A stretch of DNA of 64,000 bases. It comes from Craterostigma plantagineum. Taxonomy: Eukaryota > Streptophyta > Magnoliopsida > Lamiales > Linderniaceae. Below the pieces are notes generated by a model. It saw only the letters and a program-made list of their open reading frames with translations. It was not told the DNA's origin and made no database searches. The first letter of the stretch is position 1. Every line of letters starts with the position of its first letter. The DNA is taken from assembly GCA_027422505.1 (NCBI GenBank), contig JAPQWV010000628.1:124001-188000 (forward strand). The letters are read 5' to 3'. The translations under genes were made by a program, and so were the position numbers. Below are positions 33,271 through 44,938 of the stretch, piece by piece.

Positions 33271-34165
33271 ACTGGGGCAGGAATTCCTATTGTTAGAAAC
33301 GTGGTACGAAAAAGATACTACAAGTAACATACATATGGTACTACACTATCGTAGGGTATGGTACTATTGACATCTATATATTGGAACTACAAACATATGT
33401 ATATTGGTACTACAAATTTGGGCAGGAATTTCGATTGCTAGAATCGTGGTACGAAAAAGATACTACAAGTAACATATGTATAGTACTACACTATGATAGG
33501 GTACGGTACCACGAACATCTATATATTAGAACTACAAACATATGCATATTGGTACTACAAATTTGGGTAGGAATTTCAATTGCTAGAAACGTGGTACGAA
33601 AAAGATACCACAAGTAACATACGTTTGGTACTACACTATGGTAGGTACTGATACTACGAACATCTATATATTGGAACTACAAACATAATTATATTGGTAC
33701 TACAAATTTGGGTAGGAATTTCGATTGCTAGAAACGTGGTACGAAAAAAGATACTACAAGTAACATACATATGGTACTACACTAGCTTATGATACGGTAC
33801 CACAAACATCTATGTATTGGCACCACAAATATATGTATATTGGTACTACAATTTGCGTAGGAATGTCATTAGTTAAAACGTGGTACGGAAAAGATACTAC
33901 AGGTAACCTACTAATGGTACAAACTAACTTATAATATGGTACCACAAATATCTATATATTGGCACTACAAATATATGTATGGTGGTACTACAAATCAGGA
34001 TAGGAATTTCGAATATTAAAAACGTGGTACGAAAAAGATACTACAAGTAACCTATGCATGGTACTACACTAACATACGATACGGTACGACGAACGTATAT
34101 ATATTGGTAGTACAAATATATGTATATTGATACTACAAATTCGGGTAGGAATTTTTCGACGTAGT
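33270..34165 (+). repeat. Tandem array of about 146-bp units
   Basis: The block ggaatttcgattgctag-aacgtggtacgaaaaagatactac returns at about 33,276 (variant), 33,425, 33,572, 33,717, 33,862 and 34,006, a spacing of 141-149 bp. Each unit carries four or five ggtac-type words. Similarity between neighbours is high, so the amplification is younger than the irregular part to the left. Confidence 0.82.
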
Positions 34166-37160
34166 TCAGGTTTTTTTTGGTCCGTGAGTGCGTTGCGATA
34201 GTTAATGCTACTAAGTTGATCATTTTGTATCAAATAGTCAAGATGCTAGTAACAATATCAAATAGTCAAGATGCTAGTCTGTGAGGGGCGTCGTTCGGGT
34301 TATTCTTTCTACTTACTTGTTGCTAGTAACAATATCTTACCACATTGTCAAGATTTCACGTTGCCATATATTTAATTTTTGTTATTTGCCGCATTATGTA
34401 AGCTCTAAATCCTTATTGCTCAAGATTCTACGTGTTTTCGACAATTGAACGATGGGCACGGAAAAGGTACTATAAACGACCTAATTATGGTACCACGAAA
34501 GCATAATCTATGGTACTGCAACAATCCGCACTAGGTACTACAAACGTCTATGTATTGGTACGACAGATTAAATTTGGCGTATTTCGAAGCGCTCGTTCGA
34601 CACAGAAAAGGTACTACAAACGACCTAATTATGGTACCACGAAAGCTTATAGTATGGTACAGCAGATACCACAAATGTGTTTATATTGATACTACAAATT
34701 AGAGTTGGCGTATTTCGACGTCGTTCGGGTTACTTTTTGGTCCGTGAGTGCGTTACGATAGTTAACGCTACTACGTTGATCATTTGGTATCAAAAAAGGC
34801 GGGTTAACATATACAATCAAGGATTGTTACATTGAAATTCCAACTTTCTTTCTACTTACATAACAATATCTTACCACATAGTCAAGATTTCACGTTGCCA
34901 TATATTTAAATCTTGTTATTTGCCGCATTATGTAAGCTCTAAATCCTTAATGCTCAAGATTTTACGAGTTTCCGACAACCGAACGATGGGCACTGAAAAG
35001 GTATTACAAACGACCTAATTATGGTACTACGGAAGCGTATAGTATGGTACTGTAGACGTCCACATATAGGTACCACAAATGTGTTTATATTGATACTATA
35101 GTTGGCGTATTTCGACGTCGTTCGGGTTACTTTTTGGTCCGTGAGTGCGTTACGATAGTTAACGCTACTACATTGATCATTTGGTATCAAAAAAGGCGGG
35201 TTAACATTTACAATCAAGGATTGTTACATTGAAATTCCAACTTTCTTTCTACTTACATGATGCTAGTAACAATATCTTACCACATAGTCAAGAATTCACG
35301 TTGCCATATATTTAAATCTTGTTATTTGCCGCATTATGTAAGCTCTAAATCCTTAATGCTTAAGATTCTACGTGTTTTCGACAACCGAACGATGGGCACG
35401 GAGAAGGTACTACAAAAGACCTAACTATGGTACCACGAAAGCATACACTATGGTACTGCAACCAACCACATCTAGGAACTATAAACGTCTATGTATTGGT
35501 ACGGCAAATTAGATTTGACGTATTTCGAAGCCGCTCGCACGGCACAGAAAAGGTACTACAAACGACCTAATTAAGGTACTTATAAAGCATAAAATATGGT
35601 ACCGCAACCGTCCACATCTAGGTACTACAAACACTATGTATTGGTACCATAAATTATATTTTGCGTATTTCGAAGCCGCTTGCACGGCACAGAAAAGGTA
35701 TTACAAACGACCTAATTATGGTACTACGGAAGCGTATAGTATGGTACTGTAAACGTCCACATCTAGGTACTACAAACGTATTTATATTGATACTACAAAT
35801 TAGAGTTGGCGTATTTCGACGTCGTTCGGCTTATTTTTTTGGTCCGTGAGTGCGTGATGATAGTTAACGCTACTACATTGATCATTTGGTATCAAAAAAG
35901 GCGGGTTAACATTTACAATCAAGGATTGCTACATTGAAATTCCAACTTTCTTTCTACTTACATGATGCTAGTAACAATATCTTACCACATAGTCAAGAAT
36001 TCACGTTGCCATATATTTAAATCTTGTTATTTGCCGCGTTATGTAAGCTCTAAATCCTTAATGCTCAAGATTCTACGTGTTTTCGACAACCGAACGATGG
36101 GCACGGAGAAGGTACTACAAAAGACCTAACTATGGTACCACGAAAGCATACACTATGGTACTGCAACCAACCACATCTAGGAACTATAAACGTCTATGTA
36201 TTGGTACGGCAAATTAGATTTGGCGTATTTCGAAGCCGCTCGCACGGCATGGAAAAGGTACTGCAAACGACCTAATTAAGGTACTTACAAAGCATAAAAT
36301 ATGGTACCGCAACCGTCCACATCTAGGTACTACAAACACTATGTATTGGTACCATAAATTATATTTTGCGTATTTCGAAGCCGCTTGCACGGCACAGAAA
36401 AGGTATTACAAACGACCTAATTATGGTACTACGGAAGCGTATAGTATGGTACTGTAGACGTCCACATATAGGTACCACAAATGTGTTTATATTGATACTA
36501 CAAATTATAGTTGGCGTATTTCGACGTCGTTCGGGTTACTTTTTGGTCCGTGAGTGCGTTACGATAGTTAACGCTACTACATTGATCATTTGGTATCAAA
36601 AAAGGCGGGTTAACATTTACAATCAAGGATTGTTACATTGAAATTCCAACTTTCTTTCTACTTACATGATGCTAGTAACAATATCTTACCACATAGTCAA
36701 GAATTCACGTTGCCATATATTTAAATCTTGTTATTTGCCGCGTTATGTAAGCTCTAAATCCTTAATGCTCAAGATTCTACGTGTTTTCGACAACCGAACG
36801 ATGGGCACGGAGAAGGTACTACAAAAGACCTAACTATGGTACCACGAAAGCATACACTATGGTAATGCAACCAACCACATCTAGGAACTATAAACGTCTA
36901 TATATTGGTACGGCAAATTAGATTTGGCGTATTTCGAAGCCGCTCGCACGGCACAGAAAAGGTACTACAAACGACCTAATTAAGGTACTTACAAAGCATA
37001 AAATTTGGTACCGCAACCGTCCACATCTAGGTACTACAAACACTATGTATTGGTACCATAAATTATATTTTGCGTATTTCGAAGCCGCTCGCACGGCACA
37101 GAAAAGGTATTACAAACGACCTAATTATGGTACTACGGAAGCGTATAGTATGGTACTGTA

Positions 37161-38305
37161 TAGACGTGGGCTTTGGGCCGGATTGGGCCGGTTCCGGGCC
37201 GGTTCTACCGGTTCCGGTTATACCGGTTCCGGTTCAACCGGTTCCGGCACTGTTCCGGTTCCGGTTCCGGGTCCGGTTCCGGAACCATTTTCCAGGGACC
37301 GGACCAGAACCATAAGAAGAACCCCCGGGCCTCTTTTGGGCCGGTTCCGGTTCCAGAACCGGAACCGGCCCGTTTAAATTTTTTTATTTTTTTTTTTATT
37401 TTTTTTTTCTATGAAAAAATTCTTTAGAAAATATCCAAAAATTTTATTCTAAAAAAAACAAAAAAAAAAGATAAGAAAAGTACAAAAAAATAAAAAAAAA
37501 AAACTACCTAAAAAATACAAATAAAAACATAAAAGAAAGAAAAATAAATCTAAAACTTACAAGTTACAAAATACAAAAAAGGAAAAAATATTCGAAATAA
37601 AAAATACAATTTATTCGACTTGACTATTAATTAAAACTATGTTAGAGGCCTCTTCGTCTTCGTCCGAACTGGAAGAACGGAACTCGTCAATGGCGTTCTC
37701 CCGTCGGTTCTTCGATTCGGCCAAATACCAATCCTTCAACAATGTTAACATTGCGAGGGAAGTCGGGTTAAGGCTCGCACGTCTGTCGCCGATAATTCGC
37801 CCGGAGGTAGAGAATGCGGATTCGGAGGCGACGCTAGACGCTTGCACGGCTAAAACGTCTCGAGCGACGGCGGAGAGGGTCGGATAAAGAGTCGCGTTCG
37901 ACTTCCACCAGGCCAAAACGTCGAAGTCTTCGGGAGTCTGAAAGTTGTGGCTTAGGTAGAGCTGGATCTCATTCGTGTTCGACCCCGACTACGTTTGGTA
38001 TTTATAGATTTTTCGTTTGGGGCTAAAACTGTAATTTTCCACTGTTTAAAAATAAAAAAAATATATATCAGAAGGCCGTTGGGCCGGTTCCGGTTCCGGT
38101 TCGGAACCGGAACCGGAACCGCGGATCCGGATCCGGGAACCGGAACCGGCAATCTGCGGTTCCGCGGCCCAAAAACCGGCCCAGTCCAAATATAATGGGC
38201 CGGTTACCGGTTCTGGAACCGGTTCTACCGGTTCCGGGTTTGGGCCGGGCTAACGGGCCGGTTTTGGGCCGGTTCCGGGTCGGCCCGGCCCACAGCCCAC
38301 GTCTA
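37161..38305 (-). mobile_element. Internally deleted hAT transposon inside the 704-bp array
   Basis: The termini are TAGACGTGGGCTTTGGGCCG on the left and TAGACGTGGGCTGTGGGCCG on the right (reverse complemented). A perfect 8-bp target duplication, gtactgta, lies at 37,153-37,160 and 38,306-38,313, as hAT transposases make. Subterminal regions are dense in ccggttccgg and gggccgg words. The middle keeps only the transposase C-terminus. The insertion fell on a GGTAC word of one array unit and is younger than the amplification, since only one unit has it. Confidence 0.95.
37611..37985 (-). pseudogene. hAT transposase C-terminal dimerisation domain remnant
   Basis: The minus frame reads NEIQLYLSHNFQTPEDFDVL followed by AWWKSN, then YPTLSAVARDVLAVQASSVA and SESAFSTSGRIIGDRRASL: the hAT C-terminal dimerisation region. 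A stop lies just upstream (near 37,997), and the BED finger and catalytic core are absent. It could not transpose by itself. Confidence 0.9.
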
Positions 38306-40521
38306 GTACTGTAAACGTCCACATCTAGGTACTACAAACGTGTTTATATTGATACTACAAATTAGATTTGGCGTATTTCGACGTCGTTCGGCTTATTTTT
38401 TGGTCCGTGAGTGCGTTATGATAGTTAACGCTACTACATTGATCATTTGGTATAAAAAAGGCGGGTTAACATTTACAATCAAGGATTGTTACATTGAAAT
38501 TCCAACTTTCTTTCTACTTACATGATGCTAGTAACAATATCTTACCACATAGTCAAGATTTCACGTTGCCATATATTTAAATCTTGTTATTTGCCGCATT
38601 ATGTAAGCTCTAAATCCTTAACGCTCAAGATTCTACGTGTTTTCGACAACCGAATGATGGGCATGGAAAAGGTACTACAAAAGACCTAACTATGGTACCA
38701 CGAAAGCATACACTATGGTACTGCAACCAACCACATCTAGGAACTATAAACGTCTATGTATTGGTACGGCAAATTAGATTTGGCGTATTTCGAAGCCGCT
38801 CGCACGGCACGGAAAAGGTACTACAAACGACCTAATTAAGATACTTACAAAGCATATAATATGGTACCGCAACCGTCCCCATCTAGGTATTACAAACACT
38901 ATGTATTGGTACCATAAATTATGTTTTGCGTATTTCGAAGCCGCTCGCACTGCACAGAAAAGGTATTACAAACGAACTAATTATGGTACTACGGAAGCGT
39001 ATAGTATGGTACTGTAAACGTCCATATCTAGGTACTACAAACGTGTTTATATTGATACTACAAATTAGAGTTGGCGTATTTCGACGTCGTTCGGGTTACT
39101 TTTTGGTCCGTGAGTGCGTTACGATAGTTAATGCTACTACGTTGATCATTTGGTATCAAAAAAGGCGGGTTAACATTTACAATCAAGGATTGTTACATTG
39201 AAATTCCGACTTTCTTTCTACTTACATGATGCTAGTAACAATATCTTACCACATAGTCAAGATTTCACGTTGCCATATATTTAAATCTTGTTATTTGCCG
39301 CATTATGTAAGCTCTAAATCCTTAATGCTCAAGATTCTCCGTGTTTTCGACAATCGAACGATGGGCACGGAAAAGGTACTACAAAAGACCTAATTATGGT
39401 ACCATGAAAGCATACACTATGGTACTGCAACCAACCACATCTAGGAACTATAAACGTCTATGTATTGGTACGGCAAATTAGATTGGCGTATTTAGAAGCC
39501 GCTCGCACGGCACAGAAAAGGTACTACAAACGACCTAATTAAGGTACTTACAAAGCATATAATATGGTACCGCAACCGTCCACATTTAGGTAATACAAAC
39601 ACTATGTATTGGTACCATAAATTATATTTTGCGTATTTCGAAGCCGCTCGCACGGCATAGAAAAGGTATTACAAACGACCTAATTATGGTACTACGGAAG
39701 CGTATAGTATGGTACTGTAAACGTCCACATCTAGATACTACAAACGTGTTTATATTGATACTACAAATTAGAGTTGGCGTATTTCGACGTCGTTTGGGTT
39801 ATTTTTTGGTCCGTGAGTGCGTTACGATAGTTAACGCTACTACATTGATCATTTGGTATCAAAAAGGCGGGTTAACATTTACAATCAAGGATTGTTACAT
39901 TGAAATTCCAACTTTCTTTCTACTTACATGATGCTAGTAACAATATCTTACCACATAGTCAAGATTTCACGTTGCCATATATTTAAATCTTATTATTTGC
40001 CGCATTATGTAAGCTCTAAATCCTTAACGCTCAAGATTCTACGTGTTTTCGACAACCGAACGATGGGCACGGAAAAGGTACTACAAAGGACCTAACTATG
40101 GTACCACGAAAGCATACACTATGGTACTGCAACCAACCACATCTTGGAACTATAAACGTCTATGTATTGGTACGGCAAATTAGATTTGGCGTATTTCGAA
40201 GCCGCTCGCACGGCACGGAAAAGGTACTACAAACGATCAAGTTACAGTACTACAAAAGCATATACTATGGTACCGCAATCGTCCACATCTAGGTACTACA
40301 AACGCTATGTATTAGTACCACAAATTAGATTTTGCGTATATCGAAGCCGCTCGCACGGCACGGAAAGATTTTGTGTATCCTAAAACTTTTCACATCTAGG
40401 TACTACAAAAGTCTATGTATTGGTAGCACAAATTAGATTTGGCGTATTTTGAAGCCGCTCGCATGGCACATAAAAGGTACTACAAACGACCTAAATATGG
40501 TACCACGAAAGCATACAGTAT

Positions 40522-40987
40522 TGTGACGCCCGGGGCCGACGAGGGCGGGGAGTGATCGCCGGTGCAAAGAGATGCACGGACAAGGAGCGGCTCCTGGCAG
40601 GCTTCTAGGCGAAGGGGTACATGAACGAACCGATCCGACACCCGAATGAGAGGGGATCCTGAGACTGACAATGTATGGGCGTGTCAGGCTAAGAATCGTA
40701 TAAAAGAATTGATAGTACTACTCATATCACCAAGGTCGACCTACCTTTTCGGGAGTCCATCCGAAAGAACTTCGAAGTTAAGCGTGCTTGACTTGAAGCA
40801 ATCTTAGGATGGGTGACCCCCTGGAAAGTTTGCCCAGGGTGCGTGTAAGCGAGGACGAAGCACGCTGGAAGGTTAAATGGTGGTACAGTGGGGCCAGACT
40901 ATCAGTCGGAGTGTGGTGGGCCCAACCCCACTGGTCTCGGTAGGGACGGATGCTATAGTGACACCCGGTATGGGACGGGATGTTACA
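40522..40987 (+). mobile_element. Solo LTR carrying a 5S rRNA-like segment (Cassandra-type TRIM)
   Basis: This 466-bp block starts TGTGACGCCCGGGG and ends GGGATGTTACA, so it has TG..CA ends. The flanks agtat (40,517-40,521) and actat (40,988-40,992) fit a 5-bp target duplication with one mutation; other array units read actat here. About 40,720-40,850 resembles 5S rRNA, including GAAGTTAAGCGTGCTTG and AGGATGGGTGACC, the internal promoter boxes. Cassandra elements are known to carry 5S-derived DNA in their LTRs. Only one LTR is present, so the interior was lost by recombination. Confidence 0.85.
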
Positions 40988-41392
40988 ACTATGGTACTGC
41001 AACCAACCACATCTAGGTACTACAAACGTCTATGTATTGGTACGACAAATTAGATTTGACGTATTTTGAAGCCGCTCGCACGACACAGAAAAGGTACTAC
41101 AAACGACCTAATTATGGTACTACGAAAGCATATACTATGGTACTGCAACCAACCACATCTAGGTACTACAAAGGTCTGTGTATTGGTACGACAAATTAGA
41201 TTTGGCGTATTTTGAAGCCGCTCGCACGGCACATAAAAGGTACTACAAAAGACCTAATTATGGTACTACGAAAGCATATACTATGGTACTACAACTGTCG
41301 TCATCTAGGTACTACAAACATGTTAGTTCAGGTACTACAAAAAAAACTGGAACAGAAACAAACAAATCAGAGAACTAAAGATCAACAGCATA

Positions 41393-41713
41393 TCAGTCCC
41401 AAAACACACATACATAACACTCAAACAGGTGGAGCGTGCAACTAAAATCGTCCGTAAGTATCGTGGCAGCCATGAAGCCACGATACAATTCAACGTCGAC
41501 TTCATCAAGATACCTCGCACGTGCTACCAGTCCGACGTGTATCGATCCATGGACAGTGCATTTTGTACCCCGCAATCCACGCCCTCCAGATTCTGCTCCT
41601 CGTGGACTCAAACATCGTGATGTCATCTCGTAATTCTTTCTCGATTTTCTTGAGCCGGTGGGTTTTTTCAACTTCGATGCCATTTCTGCATGCGACAAAA
41701 ATGAGAAAATCAA
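41393..41713 (-). pseudogene. Unidentified exon-like fragment in the MULE
   Basis: It is a more GC-rich segment that is not part of the GGTAC array. Two minus-strand frames are open. One starts MASKLKKPTGSRKSRKNYEM. The other, after a plausible acceptor at about 41,692, reads EKTHRLKKIEKELRDDITMF then ESTRSRIWRAWIAGYKMHC, and looks more like a real charged helical protein. I do not recognise it. It is probably captured host sequence like the PPR piece. The adjoining 41,720-42,230 is AT-rich and featureless. Confidence 0.4.
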
Positions 41714-42579
41714 ATAATGAAATTACGGTACCAATTAACTATGTAATACGGTACCAAAAAACATATACAAGCACCAATTCAATTATCGTACGCAAAAGCA
41801 ACCGAGACTCATACCAAGATAGTCACAATGTACCTTTACATCTAGCAGGGAAATTAGAAGCTAAAAAAACCCTAATTTGAATAATACCAAGTTCCTAATT
41901 TGAAGAACAAAATAATTAAACCCTAATTTTGCCATAAACCCCAAATTCGAGCCGTAATCACAAAATTAAACACAGCCCGACATTAAATCCTTCAGGAAAT
42001 GCAACTATGAAAGCCTTAATCTCTACATTAACTCAAAACGCCACAAAAAACGAAAAATTAAAGTAAAAAAACGGTGTCAAGAGGCCGTTTTTACAGTACA
42101 CCGTTCTTACAAGTCGAATAAAGGTGTGAAGCCCTAAGAATCTCGTTCGCTGCTCGTTGTGAAGGTGAAGCTGAGATTCGTTCTGCTTTTCGTCGTCTGT
42201 TGTTCGTTGTCGTTGTCTCTGTAAGTGAATTCACAAGGTTATTTTGCAATATTTATGTTTTACAGGGGTATATTTGTCCATTAGGTAGCTATGTGATATA
42301 ATAGTTTGAAAGGGGGAGTTTAGTGATAAATGAATTGAGAAGGGGGAGTAAGTTGATGTATAGTTTGGGGTAGGGGGATTTATGTGTAGATTTGCCTTAA
42401 AATAATGACTCATAAAAGGAAATGCTAATAAATCGCCTTTCGACACCAATATAATTTTGACACAAATTACTTTTGTAATTTTTAATTATAGAACTAAAAA
42501 CTGACCAAGAAATACAATTTGACATTTGAATCGGTGACGAAATATATTTTTCCACATAGCTTCACCATTATATTTCATT

Positions 42580-44069
42580 TAGGGTAATTCTATTGGCACC
42601 CACCTTTTTTCTATTTGCACCCCCTAATTAATATGTAGAGTAAACATTAATTATTTACCAATTACATACCCCATATAAAAAAGGAAAAAAAAGGAGTTTA
42701 ATGTTAATATTTTAAGTAATATGTAAAGTAATATTAAATAACTACTGCCGGCATGGTAAATGAGGTCCGCCCCGCCCTACAAGCGGGAGGCGGGCCGGTG
42801 GGCCCGACCCGTCCTAAAAAATAAAAACAAAAAAATTATATAAAAAATATAAGAAACTAAAATAAATTAATGAAGTTGAATTACTCCTAACTAAATTTAA
42901 ATTCTTTAATAAAAATTTATTGTGTTATTTAATTTGAATAAATTAAAAAATGGTTCTCGAAAATATAAAAAACCTATATAATTCATTTATATATTATTTG
43001 TTTTAAAAAAAATTATGTTATGATATTTGGCAGGCTTGCCCGCAGCCCGCGCGGGCTACCTGCATAGGCCCACCCTCTGGCGAGCCTGAGAAATTGCAGT
43101 CCGCCCGCCCTACTGGCGGGTAGCGGCCTTGGTGGGCCCGGCCTGTCCTAAAAAATAAAAATGAAAAAATTATATAAAAAATAAACAACATTAGAATAAA
43201 CTAATGAAGTTGCCTAATCAAATTTAAATTCTTTATTAAAAATTTATTTATTAAATTTGATTAAATTAAAAATTGGATCTCAAAAAATAAAAAAAAAACC
43301 TATATAAATCATTTTAATATTAATTTATTTAATAGGAATATTTTTTTATTTTGCGGGCCTACCTGCGGCCCGCGCGGGCTTACCTGCATAGGCCCGACTC
43401 TGGTGGGCTTGAGAAATGGCAGCCCGCCCCGTCACTTTGGCGGGCCCATTTGACTTAACTAAATTTAAATTCTTTAATAAAAATTTATTGTGTTATTTAA
43501 TTTGAATAAATTAAAAATTGGTTCGCGAAAATATAAAAAACCTATATAATTCATTTATTATTTTTTTTAAAAAAATTATGTTATGATATTTGGCAGGCTT
43601 GCCCGCAGCCCGCGCGAGCTACCTGCATAGGCCCACCCTCTGGGGAGCCTGAGAAATTGCAGTCCGCCCGCCCTACTGGCGGGTAGCGGCCCTGGTGGGC
43701 CCGGCCTGTCCTAAAAAATAAAAATGAAAAAAAGTATATAAAAAATAAAGAACATTAGAATAAACTAATGAAGTTGCCTAATCAAATTTAAATTCTTTAT
43801 TAATAATTTGACTGTACCAGGGTCGGGCAGGTCGGCCCACGGGCCACGAGCATTTTTGCTAGTTCTATATATGTCATTGATTAAAATGACTTAATTAAAA
43901 AAATTTTAATAGTCCATGTAATTAATATTGATTTAGTGGAAAATAAGTTAATAAAATATTTTTTGTTGGATCATGTGATTATTGAAAATTATTATTACAA
44001 AAATCAAGTGTTTGGGGGTGCAAAGAGTGGTATAGGGGGTGTAGTTGGTGTGAATAGTATGACCCTATT
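42580..44069. mobile_element. Possible DNA transposon with alternating GC-rich and AT-rich repeat blocks
   Basis: The edges resemble inverted termini: agggtaattctattggcaccc on the left and, reverse complemented, agggtcatactattcacacc on the right. No target duplication is clear. Inside, GC-rich blocks (gcggcccgcgcgggct, ccgccctactggcggg, gtgggcccg) alternate with AT-rich blocks (aaaaataaaaa-gaaaaa-attatataaaaaat, aatcaaatttaaattcttta). The set returns at about 42,765, 43,100 and 43,660; the last two are nearly identical over 200 bp (period about 560). hAT-like subterminal words suggest that one element may be nested in another. Confidence 0.5.
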
Positions 44070-44149
44070 AATCAATACTAGCATGTTCTGCACACTCAAA
44101 TGCGTGGGCGATAATATAAAAATACACTATGTTAATTTTAACTAAAAAT

Positions 44150-44938
44150 AGAGGGGCAACATAGTAATTAACGAAGAGTAGTGGGTGGTTATTTATGTAT
44201 TTTATTATTTATTGTTTACTTTAAATAGAATATATTATTATTTATTAATAAAAAAAACTACAGACCAAATCAATTTTGATTTGACGGTTTGTATCCCCCT
44301 CTCCCCAATTATATAATAGTATACATAATCAACGAAGTCCTAACATATTCGTTAATCCAATCGAAATTGATTGATTTTCTATAATATTATTTACTACTAA
44401 TTAGCTTCCCTCCTAATTTACATATATCTTTTTCTGATAGCACGTCTATTTCATAATTGCGTCACTCCTAAGAATTTATTACAAAATTGATTCTATATCC
44501 CTCCGAAAAAAGAGAAAATTGAATACTCTTGCAAATATGTAATTACACGCGTGCTTTTCTTTTATTTATTTATCCAATCCCATTCCTTTTTGGATTTATA
44601 GATTCTTTTTATTTTGTAATTTCGAAAAGAATATAGGACCACACTAAAACAATATTCGTTACTCTATGGTTTACTTAATAAAAAAATTAAAAACAAAACA
44701 ATAATAATATTTGTTGTTCCCTTCAAATACAGCCAATATTTGCCAATCCCAAATGAGCTGTGATAGACACACAAAAGAACAGTAAAGTTCTCCGTGAGTG
44801 AGACATCAGTGAGAAAGAACACAACCCATGAATTCAAAAGCACTCGCAAAAATCAGTTGTGTGAGCTAATAAAACGCTTCAATCCCAAAAAGGGTTTTTT
44901 TTTTCTTGTTTTCCTTCTCCTTCCTTAGAAGAAAGAAA
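44150..44938 (+). promoter_or_regulatory. Upstream region of the DUF538 gene
   Basis: This is AT-rich intergenic DNA. I see no transposon ends and no other gene. The last 60 bases before the ATG are pyrimidine-rich (ttttttttttcttgttttccttctccttcc), a usual plant 5' leader feature. I could not choose a TATA box with confidence. Confidence 0.3.

Larger units (their letters stand above)
34165..40330 (+). repeat. Higher-order tandem array with a unit of about 704 bp
   Basis: The anchor caatcaagga occurs at 34,814, 35,211, 35,916, 36,620, 38,476, 39,180 and 39,882. The steps are 397, 705, 704, 1,856, 704 and 702; subtracting the 1,145-bp hAT element and its 8-bp duplication makes the fourth step 703. 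So about six full units and one short one lie head to tail. Each unit has a unique half (acatgatgctagtaacaata...gccgcattatgtaagctct) and a half made of ggtac words. Neighbouring units are nearly identical by eye. Confidence 0.92.
30685..42396. mobile_element. 11.7-kb non-autonomous MULE packed with tandem repeats and gene fragments
   Basis: The left end starts GGGCAACCTCAATTAAATCC and the right end, reverse complemented, GGCAAATCTACACATAAATC. Similarity between the two ends continues for about 170 bp (for example aatggacgaatttgcccct against aatggacaaatatacccct). A perfect 9-bp target duplication, ttaaaataa, flanks them at 30,676-30,684 and 42,397-42,405, the size made by Mutator-like transposases. 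Inside are a PPR gene fragment (31,060-31,411), about 10 kb of tandem arrays built on GGTAC words, and an unidentified exon-like fragment near the right end. No transposase is present. Later insertions are a hAT element (37,161-38,305) and a solo LTR (40,522-40,987). Capture of gene pieces makes it Pack-MULE-like. Confidence 0.9.

Noticed and set aside
35661..39931. Repeated open frames of 60-100 residues starting MRISKPLARHRKGITNDL, one in nearly every 704-bp unit.
   Set aside because: They recur because the DNA is tandemly repeated. They run through the GGTAC words, end at varying points, and show no domain or codon preference.
40720..40850. A genuine 5S rRNA gene.
   Set aside because: Only the internal promoter part is similar, the ends of 5S are not matched, and the segment lies in a TG..CA-ended LTR with a target duplication.
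30685..42396. A MuDR-type transposase inside the large MULE.
   Set aside because: I read both strands for MULE transposase, FAR1-like or SWIM zinc-finger motifs and saw none; all frames over 100 residues are repeat-derived or gene fragments.
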